DNA of 64,000 nt from NCBI GenBank assembly GCA_949752745.1, contig OX457028.1, positions 9,608,778-9,672,777 of the forward strand. Reading direction: 5' to 3'. The notes beneath the pieces are model-generated. The model did no database searches and was not told the origin of the DNA. It worked only from the letters and a program-made list of their open reading frames with translations. Every line of letters starts with the position of its first letter. The stretch's first letter is position 1. The translations under genes and the position numbers were made by a program. This document shows, piece by piece, positions 21,401-28,655 of the stretch. Origin of the DNA: Protula sp. h YS-2021 (Eukaryota; Annelida; Polychaeta; Sabellida; Serpulidae).

Positions 21401-22119
21401 TAAGAAAGCGCATGAATGTGGAACTTGTTCACCAGGAAAAGCGGTTCAAGAAACTTGTAGCCAAACCTTCCTTCCACAAATTTAGAATTTTCAACGAAGA
21501 TTTGACCGCGGTACATTTGCGCAAAGTGGATCTGCTTCTGGATAAACCCATTCAAGTTGGGTTCACCATTCTCGACCTCAGCAAGGTGCTCATGTTCCAC
21601 TTTCATTACAACTACATCATGACCAAGTATCCCAACGCCAAACTCTTGTTCAGCGACACCGACAGTCTATGTTATGACATAGAAACGGAAGATATATACA
21701 AAGACATGCAGGAAGATGCTGACTTGTTCGACACAAGTGACTATCCGCCAGATCATTTCCTACATTCCAACGTGAACAAGAAAGTGCTTGGGAAAATGAA
21801 AGATGAGACGGCGGGCATTCCCATTGAAGAGTTTGTTGGACTTCGGCCGAAAATGTATAGTATGATGTATGGTGGGAAAGAAAAACGTACGGCCAAAGGC
21901 ATCACTCGCGCGTGTCAAAGACGGATGAAACATCAGCAGTATAGAGACAGTTTGTTCAACCAAACGCAAACGATGACTACAGGACACATCATTCGAAGTC
22001 ATAACCACCAGATCTTCTCGGAGAAGTTGAGGAAAGTGGCTCTCTCTCCCTTTGATGACAAGCGATATGTGATGAGTGATGGCTATTCCACTTTGGCGCA
22101 TGGGCATTACAGTATATAA
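18427..22119 (+). CDS. polB: Polinton DNA polymerase B
   Basis: 1230 residues. Family B, protein-primed-type polymerase that replicates the linear element. The first in-frame ATG after the TATA box is 18427. The open frame reaches back to 18373 without an ATG. Two C2HC-like zinc fingers open the protein (CHDCDVTF and CCKCVKIF). Proofreading motifs: YADFECF (ExoI), NLRGYDSH (ExoII), YLKSDVLLLADVF (ExoIII). Polymerase motifs: YLDANNLYGWAM (A), KLMNNSVFGKT (B), FSDTDS (C). Between ExoI and ExoII sits an endonuclease-VII/HNH-like insert (CYICHEPLG and VRDHDHINGKYRGAAHN), as in other adintovirus-type polymerases. All catalytic acidic residues are present and there are no breaks. Its stop codon lies within the TATA box of the next gene. 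Confidence 0.96.
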   Translation: MAPVYCHDCDVTFPSLEVFVTHTCKPARMKRAHEELVEQIEAKRRKTVQDGVDRPDPVLCCKCVKIFSSLDAFETHACAEMENVSHEEQRKKETVQVGRGRRVSLGENAQERRFEPEDGSDLLLEMRQQENRIKRHLLETLNRGMKWYIVVHARFKKMTPNVEGVMVEQVDNAFISSPTYAAYNPTDIEKDLPEAYKELFTRFDEHERQGSGWVLDNILFIEVHTATSAPLEASSFIPLPKKVKNTKAVLNIQNKDNKCFLWSVLAHLHPSTNSPCRVSHYTPFENELKVEGMTFPTPITDIPKFEKENDVSINVFGYEHDVVVPIQLSRNTSANSANSAREINLLLISNDKTRHYCLIKNFSRLMAYRSKHNGVAFYCFNCLHGFIRQDLLDKHREVCGKHGAQRLSFPKEPFIKFKNVAKQQRAPFVIYADFECFTKKHEGDKYQHHRPNSFAYVVVSQYDTRAPVVYRGDNAVKVFLDHMVYERDRIVHGLQQKKKMVMTHEDEEHYKNATDCYICHEPLGADRVRDHDHINGKYRGAAHNECNLQFRFRKDQQDVEDSFIIPVFFHNLRGYDSHLIMEEIGKFKNERITVIPNTVEKYIAFTMSNLKFTDSFQFMSTSLQKLVSNLAAEGKDNFYHMTSHIHDSDQQELLLRKGVYPYDYVDEPSKFAETQLPSKDKFYSLLSEEDISDEDYAHAQKVWETFHCTTFGEYHDLYLKSDVLLLADVFENFRHVCLNTYELDPAHYYTAPGLSWDAMLKATKVKLELINDIDMYQMVEQGLRGGISVITHKYAKANNPYVADYDPLKPTNYLTYLDANNLYGWAMSQSMPESGFMWVSEPESIDFMDVDEDDEIGYILEVDLEYPYSIHDHHNHYPVAPERKCVKVGELSKHSQKLRKDLNMKGKPSEKLIPNLCDKKKYVLHYRNLQQYVSLGLKVTKVHRAIMFAQSKWLAKYISLNTEKRKLAKNPFEKDFFKLMNNSVFGKTMENVRKRMNVELVHQEKRFKKLVAKPSFHKFRIFNEDLTAVHLRKVDLLLDKPIQVGFTILDLSKVLMFHFHYNYIMTKYPNAKLLFSDTDSLCYDIETEDIYKDMQEDADLFDTSDYPPDHFLHSNVNKKVLGKMKDETAGIPIEEFVGLRPKMYSMMYGGKEKRTAKGITRACQRRMKHQQYRDSLFNQTQTMTTGHIIRSHNHQIFSEKLRKVALSPFDDKRYVMSDGYSTLAHGHYSI

Positions 22120-22120
22120 G
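22113..22120 (+). promoter_or_regulatory. TATA box overlapping polB stop codon
   Basis: TATATAAG, where TAA (22117-22119) is also the polB stop. It lies about 60 bp before the ATG of the PC4-like gene at 22175. Confidence 0.65.
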
Positions 22121-22174
22121 GGGGAGACACTTCAACTTGAGAGTTAGTTGTGGTGTGAACACTGAAGCGTCAAC

Positions 22175-22522
22175 ATGAAAAGATCTGCACCAACGGATAT
22201 GGATACTCTAGCAGATACGGTGAAAGACATGAAAGTGAAACATCCTGATACTACCATTAAGAAATTAAAAGTGGAGACGACGGTACCAACACCACAGTCG
22301 TGGGATGGAATGCTTTCTCTAGGCAATGGAAAGTATATCAAGATTATGAAACAAAGTAATGAAGGTGTGGTAAACATTCGCAAATACCTCAGAGATGAGG
22401 GGACTGGAAAAAACCGTCCAACGAAAAAGGGAATTTTGCTGACAATACCTGAATGGAAAATGATGAAGAAGCAGGTGAAAGAAGTGGATAAAAGGCTTCG
22501 CAGACAAGACGACATGTCATAA
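22175..22522 (+). CDS. PC4-like ssDNA-binding protein (canonical)
   Basis: 115 residues. The C-terminal half follows the PC4/Sub1 pattern (transcriptional coactivator p15, a ssDNA-binding fold): YIKIMKQ, VVNIRKYLRDEG, RPTKKGILLTIPEW, KEVDKRL. The N-terminal 45 residues are charged and probably flexible, starting MKRSAPTDMD. PC4-fold proteins bind unwound DNA in transcription and replication, so a role at the polymerase fork or in early transcription is likely but inferred. It is the first of three or four PC4-like genes in a row, with only 13 bp to the next. Confidence 0.85.
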   Translation: MKRSAPTDMDTLADTVKDMKVKHPDTTIKKLKVETTVPTPQSWDGMLSLGNGKYIKIMKQSNEGVVNIRKYLRDEGTGKNRPTKKGILLTIPEWKMMKKQVKEVDKRLRRQDDMS

Positions 22523-22535
22523 CAAGGTAACAATC

Positions 22536-22907
22536 ATGAATGCACTCATGCTGAACGGTGGTGTTTACCTTACTGTCAATGAGAGGAATGAAGTGATACT
22601 AGATTCTAAGACAAGTTATCATCGGTTTAAACCTGAAGTGTGGAAAGACTTTAAAAACATACCACTTGAAGCTGGGTTTAAACGTAGACTTGAAAATAAA
22701 GTGGAAGTGACAGTGGCTGAATATGATTCTAACATACGTGTAGAAATCTGTAGAAATCTTTTACAGGATTATCCAGAGGATTATAAGGGAGTTGTACCAG
22801 ATACACCATATACAGATTTGATCATCTTTGATATCAAGAACTGGCGCGCAGTCTTACGATTCCTAGAAGTGATACAACATCCACTCTTCGCCATCTTGCG
22901 AGCATAA
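22536..22907 (+). CDS. Divergent PC4-like protein, copy 2
   Basis: 123 residues. Two consecutive half-domains are visible: VYLTVNERNEVIL followed by KPEVWKDF, then VEVTVAEYDSNIRVEI followed by FDIKNWRAVLRFLEVI. The second half has the PC4 order of a beta-meander and then a Trp-containing helix start, but lacks the PTKKGI block. The resemblance is structural-pattern level, so assignment to the PC4 fold is an inference. It starts 13 bp after the previous gene stops. Confidence 0.6.
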   Translation: MNALMLNGGVYLTVNERNEVILDSKTSYHRFKPEVWKDFKNIPLEAGFKRRLENKVEVTVAEYDSNIRVEICRNLLQDYPEDYKGVVPDTPYTDLIIFDIKNWRAVLRFLEVIQHPLFAILRA

Positions 22908-22965
22908 AAAAAAACGTCTTTGCAGACAAGGAGACAGCTCATAGTTCATCTGACTGTTGAACGAG

Positions 22966-23307
22966 ATGGAAGACTTTTTAACGGAATATAAACCCATTAC
23001 GCATGGGTTCTCATATCTGAGAAACGAATATGATGACATTGTGCTAAGACATTTTGGACAGTATCTCGTCCTATCACTTGATGACCAATCCGTGTTGAAA
23101 GACCATCTAGAGAAGTTCAGGATACCTGGCTTTCTCCTAGCAGTCTCAAATGAATTAGAAGTGCGTGTGACTGAGAACTGCTTAGACGTGTTTATACAAT
23201 TTCGCCAATATGACGAGCTTACAGAAAACTATGACTACATCACCCTCAACACAGTGGAATGGTACGCTCTGTTACAAGCATTGGATTGGAAAGAACCTAA
23301 CGCTTGA
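22966..23307 (+). CDS. Divergent PC4-like protein, copy 3
   Basis: 113 residues. The first in-frame ATG is at 22966 (context GAGATGG). A short first half (YLVLSLDDQSVLKDHLEKF) precedes a PC4-like half (LEVRVTENCLDVFIQFRQYDEL, then ITLNTVEWYALLQALDW). Its layout matches copies 2 and 4. A TTTGCAG acceptor-like site at about 22939-22945 suggests that it may be reached by splicing. Its 3' end overlaps the frame of copy 4 by 98 bp. Confidence 0.6.
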   Translation: MEDFLTEYKPITHGFSYLRNEYDDIVLRHFGQYLVLSLDDQSVLKDHLEKFRIPGFLLAVSNELEVRVTENCLDVFIQFRQYDELTENYDYITLNTVEWYALLQALDWKEPNA

Positions 23308-23584
23308 ATTCAAAGAAACAGAAATATGGCTTACACGAGGCACCAAATCCATTGAGCTGACACAACCTATGCGTGTGATGGACATTGACTTAGAAGAAGG
23401 ATATGAACTGAAACTGTCTGAACATGTAACTGTTAAAGTGATAAAGTTTGGTGATGTGTGTTATGTGAGCTTTCATAGCATTTACAAACATGGATGTAAT
23501 GTCTATGATACCTATATCAATTTAGATTCTAATGAATGGTATTCATTGATGAATGTATTGAAAAATGAATGTGTTTGTAAATAG
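23210..23584 (+). CDS. Divergent PC4-like protein, copy 4 (start uncertain)
   Basis: Open frame of 124 codons, but the first 28 codons are only the shifted reading of copy 3. Family-like sequence begins at about 23292 (LTLEFKETEIWLT) and continues VTVKVIKFGDVCYVSF and YINLDSNEWYSLMNVL. Either it is translated from the ATG at 23210, or it is the second half of a fusion with copy 3 made by splicing or frameshifting, or a one-base indel separates two parts of one gene. Confidence 0.5.
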   Translation: MTSLQKTMTTSPSTQWNGTLCYKHWIGKNLTLEFKETEIWLTRGTKSIELTQPMRVMDIDLEEGYELKLSEHVTVKVIKFGDVCYVSFHSIYKHGCNVYDTYINLDSNEWYSLMNVLKNECVCK

Positions 23585-23983
23585 TGTAAATAGACTTTGT
23601 AGTTAAGAGTTTGTAGTAAAGAATTTTGTAAATAGTGTAAATAGTGTAAATAAAAGTTTGTAAATAGTGTAAATAGAATTTGTAGTTAAGAATTTGTAAA
23701 TAGTGTAAATAGCGTTTGTAGTTAAGAGTTTGTAAATAGTGTTTGTAAACTTTGTAAATAGTGTTTGTAAACTTTGTAAATAGTGTTTGTAGTTAAGAAT
23801 TTGTAAATAAACGTATGTACAACACAATAAACAAGACAGTTGTTTGAAACTTGATTTGTTTTATTTAACAACAACAACAACTTAACTAATATAACAACAA
23901 CAACAACTTAACTAATATAACAACAACAACAACTTAACTAATATAACAACAACAACTTAACTAATATAACAACAACAACAACA
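23585..23983. repeat. AT-rich repeats between convergent gene blocks
   Basis: Two simple arrays: GTAAATAGTGTAAATAG and TTTGTAGTTAAGA units at 23590-23815, and four copies of a unit of about 25 bp (AACAACAACAACTTAACTAATAT) at 23866-23970. Plus-strand and minus-strand genes end on each side, so this is the transcriptional boundary of the element. Confidence 0.9.
23826..23865. terminator. Convergent poly(A) signals
   Basis: AATAAA on the plus strand at 23826-23831 (for the PC4-like block) and AATAAA on the minus strand at 23860-23865 (for the capsid/protease block). Confidence 0.6.
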
Positions 23984-24421
23984 TTAATAAAACAATGGTT
24001 TATAATGTCTATATACAAAATCCTTTACAATAAAATCACCATCCTTTCTTTTTAATATATTCACAATATCAAACATACTCTGACCTCGAGCTCTATGTAA
24101 TATATAATAGACACAATAAAAACCACATGACGATGATATTGGCGTTTGTAATGATATAGAATTATACATATAGTCATTTCTTAAAAACATATCTAAACGA
24201 TCATCGAGAGGGAACAGTCCATAAGAGTCAAAATATTCTGCAGGGTCTTTATCATAATACACTGCCACCCAATGTTCTCCTGGTTCATCTTGATCGTCTG
24301 TGTTGATCACATAGGCGCCGCGTTGTAAAGACGGTAACTGGTCCATGGCAAACACGCCTTGAAACAAGTCTTTGGTCATGACATCATGACTCAATATGGC
24401 ATCAATCTGCTTCGTGTTCAT
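23984..24421 (-). CDS. Adenain-type cysteine protease (PRO)
   Basis: 145 residues. Member of the Ulp1/adenovirus protease (C5/C48-like) group, expected to mature capsid proteins. Visible catalytic elements are GEHWVAVYY (His), FDSYG (Asp/Glu position) and SSSCGFYCVYY (nucleophile Cys with preceding small residues). Its ATG overlaps the stop of the major capsid gene as ATGA. The frame is intact and the length is typical for short Polinton proteases. Confidence 0.92.
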   Translation of the reverse strand: MNTKQIDAILSHDVMTKDLFQGVFAMDQLPSLQRGAYVINTDDQDEPGEHWVAVYYDKDPAEYFDSYGLFPLDDRLDMFLRNDYMYNSISLQTPISSSCGFYCVYYILHRARGQSMFDIVNILKRKDGDFIVKDFVYRHYKPLFY

Positions 24422-25791
24422 GACTGGTAGTCGAATTGGATGCTGCGATTGGCACTGATCTCAATAATGTTGTCAAATTCAGCATAGACAATGACATTGA
24501 TTGTAGGTTGCAAAGCCCTAGCAAAGTTCATTTCTAGCCGCAAATTCCCATGCTTGATCAGGGGGAAATGATCATCACCATCATAATCCGGTGTTAAGTC
24601 AAACGAAAATAAAGCATAACCTCTAGGCCAATCTTCCCGTTTTATAATGGAACTTTTCTCACCATTCAACCGATCAAACGATTTGTAAAGCGTTTCAAAA
24701 GCGTTCAGGTATTTGTTCTGTGTAATGTCAAGCTTGAGAGGTTTGGATAGAACTGGTTCACCATCCGTGTACAGTTGCATATAGTCCAGATTAAAATGAT
24801 CAAAATTGTATGGATTCCTCAATACTGATCCACCAAAAGCTTCATTATGAACCAGACCAATGACAATACGATTTGGTAATTGACCCAAAAAGATGTTATC
24901 TTTCACAAAAGACTGAAATCCTGCTGGAATGGCCAAGACTTTACATTCTTTTCTAGTGATGATGATCTTGGCAGGACTTTTCATCAATGCATCTGCATGT
25001 CCTAACTGAATACCTGGACTCACCCTCACTTTGCGAATGGTTAAAAATGCCTCTTTCACTTCTACCTTATAGGTATTATTTACAGCCATCAATACATAGT
25101 CATCTTTTTGTCTATGGAAACGCAATTTCAAACTGATGCCATTCGGAAGATAACGATCCTGCTCAAACAAATCTATCCTTAAACCACCTGCGAGCATAAC
25201 ATCACGGCTAAGACGAGTATGCAAATAACGATGATGTAAGCCATTATTGCCTTGCTCAGCCAAGTCACCACCGTCGGCATTGACATGAAACCCGGATACA
25301 TATTGTTCATGATTAGGTCTTTTCACCTCATGACTATTCATTGACCCAGCAGTATCCTTGTACATGAGACGCATAGAGCGCTCAGAATGCAGACTTTCTT
25401 CCGAATCATGGATGAGATGAGAGATAATGCTGGTATAACCATGAGTATTGTTGCTATGCGAAACCAAACGATCATTCAGAAACAATTCAATATTAGACCA
25501 TAACCCATTAAACACATCATTGATGCAAGAGACATTATCATCTGCGCCACACGCTGTTCCATCAGCCTTTAGAATGCGACATACAATATGAAGTTTGCTG
25601 TTCTTTAAATCCAGATATTCTTCTGTACTCGCAGGAATGTAGAATTCTATTGGAGCGCCTTCTCTAATGCTTGTAAGTGGTTGATAGTCAACATTATAAC
25701 TTTTCTCTACAGCAGTTTGCGTTGGTGGTACGTGAAACCATTCCAATGGAGAAAGACTACATTCACACGAATGATTATGAATGAGAGACAT
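24418..25791 (-). CDS. Hexon-like major capsid protein
   Basis: 457 residues. It matches the pattern of the adintovirus/Polinton hexon homologue often annotated in animal genomes as 'F54H12.2-like': CECSLSPLEWF, then PPTQTAVEKS, GAPIEFYIP, YLDLKNSKLHIVCRI, INDVFNGLWSNIELFLN and MYKDTAGSM. The family forms a double jelly-roll capsid shell. It starts 4 bp after the core-like gene ends, and its stop overlaps the protease start. No stop codon or shift interrupts it. Confidence 0.9.
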   Translation of the reverse strand: MSLIHNHSCECSLSPLEWFHVPPTQTAVEKSYNVDYQPLTSIREGAPIEFYIPASTEEYLDLKNSKLHIVCRILKADGTACGADDNVSCINDVFNGLWSNIELFLNDRLVSHSNNTHGYTSIISHLIHDSEESLHSERSMRLMYKDTAGSMNSHEVKRPNHEQYVSGFHVNADGGDLAEQGNNGLHHRYLHTRLSRDVMLAGGLRIDLFEQDRYLPNGISLKLRFHRQKDDYVLMAVNNTYKVEVKEAFLTIRKVRVSPGIQLGHADALMKSPAKIIITRKECKVLAIPAGFQSFVKDNIFLGQLPNRIVIGLVHNEAFGGSVLRNPYNFDHFNLDYMQLYTDGEPVLSKPLKLDITQNKYLNAFETLYKSFDRLNGEKSSIIKREDWPRGYALFSFDLTPDYDGDDHFPLIKHGNLRLEMNFARALQPTINVIVYAEFDNIIEISANRSIQFDYQS

Positions 25792-25795
25792 GATT

Positions 25796-26137
25796 TCAAA
25801 AGATATCTTTGCGATATTTTGATGTTATCCGTCTGGCTGTTTTTCGTCTTCTGGCACGTTTCGTTGGTTGCATACGCTTTTGTTCACCAAACACACGTTC
25901 TGCTACTCGACCCGTCACATCTTTCGCGACATTCTTTGCAGCCTTCTTAAGATGTGGCGCAACGATCTTAGCCCCAGCCTTAAGTAGTGGAATAGCTTTG
26001 CGAGCCAATGATCCCAGTATGGAACCAATACCATCGCCATATTGGATTCGCGCTCCTTTGAATCCTGGTAATTCCCCGCCCACTTGACGAAGAAAATGGT
26101 TGCGATATGCAGACGGATCGTGTGTATAAGCTTTCAT
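25796..26137 (-). CDS. Basic core/membrane-active-like structural protein
   Basis: 113 residues, strongly basic in the C-terminal third (TKRARRRKTARRITSKYRK). A central Gly/Ala-rich amphipathic stretch (GSILGSLARKAIPLLKAGAK) precedes it. This organisation resembles adenovirus-like pVI/pX-type virion proteins, which bind membrane and DNA. The comparison is by composition and position, not by clear homology. Its ATG overlaps the penton-like stop as ATGA. Confidence 0.6.
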   Translation of the reverse strand: MKAYTHDPSAYRNHFLRQVGGELPGFKGARIQYGDGIGSILGSLARKAIPLLKAGAKIVAPHLKKAAKNVAKDVTGRVAERVFGEQKRMQPTKRARRRKTARRITSKYRKDIF

Positions 26138-26892
26138 ATTGCTTTTGGTCGAAAATGAAGTTTACAGATCACCTTTCCAGTTTGAAATGGAACATTATAG
26201 CCTGTGTCGTCCTTAATATTCATTTCTATCACGTCAAATTTGGACGTGTTTACAGGAACATAATGCGGTTCGCCGTACGTTTTCATGATAATGTCACCAT
26301 CATGGCCTTGTATGCCAACAGAACGTAGTAACGGCACATAATAATCACCAACAACTTGTGGTTCACAAATGCTACAATACACATACAGTGTATAAAACCC
26401 CTGTTTCACATCCGCTTTATGGTCAGCTGTACATGTTTCAGTATACCATTGATCTGGGATAAATCCTAAAATCTCAGCCAATCCAGTGGAAAAAGACACT
26501 TCATAACCATAATCGAGAAATAGAAACACACGTCGTCTAATTTTATCATACTTTAGTCGAATAGCTTCTGTAAGTTTCAGAGCATTAGTCGCTTCTTCAT
26601 TGACTGCCTCACATAGTTCTTGTATGGTTCTATAGTACCCATAAGGAATATCGAGAGTGCTAAGAATAGGATCATCGAATAGTTCTTGTCGATACTGAAT
26701 AGAATAGTCCATGCCCTGTCTCATCGTTGTCCATGTATGTGGATATTGAATTTCAGCTAAAGCCACTTCATATTTTCCATTCAGATAGATGGTTCGAGGC
26801 ATACGAATTTGATAATTCGAAGCCTTGTTGTTGGGATAATAGGTCATACTCGCATTGCTAGGCAAAGTAATGTAAAAGCTTGTCGACTCCAT
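26134..26892 (-). CDS. Penton-like minor capsid protein
   Basis: 252 residues. It opens with SFYITLPSNASMTYYPNNKA and a following QIRMPRTIYLNGKYEVALAE block, characteristic of Polinton/adintovirus minor capsid (single jelly-roll, vertex) proteins. Most of the length is predicted beta-rich with several aromatic residues. It precedes the core-like and hexon-like genes, the order usual for the family. The frame is intact. Confidence 0.82.
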   Translation of the reverse strand: MESTSFYITLPSNASMTYYPNNKASNYQIRMPRTIYLNGKYEVALAEIQYPHTWTTMRQGMDYSIQYRQELFDDPILSTLDIPYGYYRTIQELCEAVNEEATNALKLTEAIRLKYDKIRRRVFLFLDYGYEVSFSTGLAEILGFIPDQWYTETCTADHKADVKQGFYTLYVYCSICEPQVVGDYYVPLLRSVGIQGHDGDIIMKTYGEPHYVPVNTSKFDVIEMNIKDDTGYNVPFQTGKVICKLHFRPKAI

Positions 26893-26904
26893 GATGGATG
26901 GGAA

Positions 26905-27114
26905 CTAAATGGTATAGGTGCGTTGACGTTGTCTATATACTTCACGATAGCGCGCGCCATTCGACCAAGTATGCCAAATCTCATCCTCATTCACATGGTC
27001 TTTTATTTCTCCTTCACAACACGCGCTTGTACATCTTATTTTCACAGGAATAGTTGGTTTATCTTCTTGGCAACAACAACATAGCTCTTTCAGCCATGTT
27101 AAAAATTTTCCCAT
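26905..27114 (-). CDS. Small Cys-rich, possibly acylated protein
   Basis: 69 residues starting MGKFLTWLKELCCCC. The N-terminal Gly with Thr at position 6 fits an N-myristoylation signal, and four adjacent Cys could be palmitoylated or bind metal. The rest has a further Cys pair and a basic tail. It overlaps the end of the upstream gene by 16 bp. The family is not recognised. A membrane-associated virion or assembly role is only a guess. Confidence 0.6.
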   Translation of the reverse strand: MGKFLTWLKELCCCCQEDKPTIPVKIRCTSACCEGEIKDHVNEDEIWHTWSNGARYREVYRQRQRTYTI

Positions 27115-27680
27115 CCTTCAGGAAACTGTCTTTGTTGACGTTGTTTCATTTCTGTTGTAATGTCGTCACGAGTGGTCTTTTTACTAAACATTGTTTTTGG
27201 AATATTCGCATCAACAATTTCCTGGATAAACGGATGCCAACCATGTGGTGGTTTGACTCGTTCTTTTCTTCTTGTCGCCACCAATGCTTCTTTCATCAAA
27301 TCAACCATGTTGGAATTTGCTATAATATCGCCCGTTTTCAACACAAGTTCATTCTTCTCTGACCATGTTGTACCATATTTCTTCAGTTCGGCTAAAAGTT
27401 GTGTTATTTTTCCATGATAGATAGGTTGAAAATGACTTAACACTAGCTTTTCTGGCTTTTCAGGTGGTGATGATGATGATGAGGGCTTTTGCTGTCTAGA
27501 CTGACTTGTTCGTAAATGACGACCAAGAAGTTGAGACATTTCAATAACCTTTTCACGTGTTCGTTTCCCACGTAAAAGTTTATTCACTTTCGTTTTGATT
27601 TCACCATCTTTACCCTTCTTTTCTAGCAACATTTTATATTCATATTCAGGAATGAGGACCATTTTCATCGTATGTTTCAT
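27099..27680 (-). CDS. Conserved-position unknown protein
   Basis: 193 residues. The N-terminal third is basic and helical (KVNKLLRGKRTREKVIEM), followed by a Ser/Pro-rich linker (SSSSSPPEKPEKL) and a C-terminal part containing GWHPFIQEIVDANIPKTMF. It sits between the small basic protein and the capsid genes, and its ATG overlaps the previous stop as ATGA. The family was not recognised with confidence. Its place suggests a virion or assembly function. Confidence 0.65.
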   Translation of the reverse strand: MKHTMKMVLIPEYEYKMLLEKKGKDGEIKTKVNKLLRGKRTREKVIEMSQLLGRHLRTSQSRQQKPSSSSSPPEKPEKLVLSHFQPIYHGKITQLLAELKKYGTTWSEKNELVLKTGDIIANSNMVDLMKEALVATRRKERVKPPHGWHPFIQEIVDANIPKTMFSKKTTRDDITTEMKQRQQRQFPEGWENF

Positions 27681-28003
27681 TTTAGCAGTAGTTTGGCTAA
27701 CAAGGGCAATGCCAATCTAGCAATAACTCCAATGAATCCTCCTTTCTGATTAATCAACTTCTTTTTTCGTCGAAGGGATATCTTCTTATCTGCTAGAGTA
27801 CGTAGCGTATGACGTTCACGTTTAAATTCCTTAAACCGTTTTGAGCTTAAGGGTAAATGTCCTTGCAATATATTCAAACAAATTTCAAACAAGCTTGTTA
27901 ATTCCTCCTTTGTAGCTTGCTGTAGCAAGGATTTACGTCGTTTAGGCCCACTGCGTGCAAGCAAATGAAGAAACGGCTGGTTCGCTCGAATACGTTTAGA
28001 CAT
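27677..28003 (-). CDS. Small basic protein with hydrophobic C-terminus
   Basis: 108 residues. A helical region with ELTSLFEICLNILQGHLPL is followed by a Lys/Arg cluster (RRKKKLINQKGGF) and a C-terminal hydrophobic helix (IGVIARLALPLLAKLLLK). Small proteins with this layout commonly accompany Polinton structural genes in invertebrates. A membrane-active role is inferred from the amphipathic tail. It overlaps the ATPase stop by 8 bp. Confidence 0.72.
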   Translation of the reverse strand: MSKRIRANQPFLHLLARSGPKRRKSLLQQATKEELTSLFEICLNILQGHLPLSSKRFKEFKRERHTLRTLADKKISLRRKKKLINQKGGFIGVIARLALPLLAKLLLK

Positions 28004-28655
28004 CTTGACTGCGAATGGTCAAATGACTTGGTTCTTGTTCATACACTGCTTTATCAATATATACATAATGTGTATCTTTTGGTAAAATGCCTGTACGAAT
28101 ACGTAGTTGATCATTTGTCTTTGGTTTTAAATCAATGAATAAATAACCATGAGGTTTGCTAGTAGCATCTTGATAGGCTTCTATGAGAAATTGAGATCTT
28201 CTAGGATACATTTGCCGCGCCAATGTACTAATTTGTTGACTGTCTCTCGGATTTTTAAACAGAATGATATAATGTGTATTCAAACTAATATTTCGCATCT
28301 CTTTCCCATGATGGAATAAATTATGCACAATAAAAATAATGCTTAGATTTTGATGACTGCTGCCAACACTAAAGAGACGTGTCATACGCTCATCACTATG
28401 GCATTTCGTCATTAAGTCATCAATGATAAGTAAGTTTGGTTTCTTCGGGTTAAAACGCTCTTCAATGTCATCTGGAATGCCTTGGTAAAATTCCACGCCT
28501 TTCATTCCCTTGTACAAAGGCTGATCTGCTGCATAGAGCCATAAAATGCTTTTTGGAGAGGGTTGAATCAACTTTTGTTCTAGAATTTCCTTCACCAGAG
28601 ACGTTTTGCCACTGCCTGTAGGTCCAGAGACCAAACATGTAAATGGATGCTTCAT
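27996..28655 (-). CDS. FtsK/HerA-type genome-packaging ATPase
   Basis: 219 residues. P-loop ATPase with Walker A GPTGSGKTS near residue 11 and Walker B NLLIIDDL near residue 80. It also has a sensor-like region (FIVHNLF). It is expected to drive element DNA into capsids. The start is the ATG whose last two bases form the integrase stop (ATGA). The frame extends further upstream without an ATG. Confidence 0.92.
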   Translation of the reverse strand: MKHPFTCLVSGPTGSGKTSLVKEILEQKLIQPSPKSILWLYAADQPLYKGMKGVEFYQGIPDDIEERFNPKKPNLLIIDDLMTKCHSDERMTRLFSVGSSHQNLSIIFIVHNLFHHGKEMRNISLNTHYIILFKNPRDSQQISTLARQMYPRRSQFLIEAYQDATSKPHGYLFIDLKPKTNDQLRIRTGILPKDTHYVYIDKAVYEQEPSHLTIRSQDV

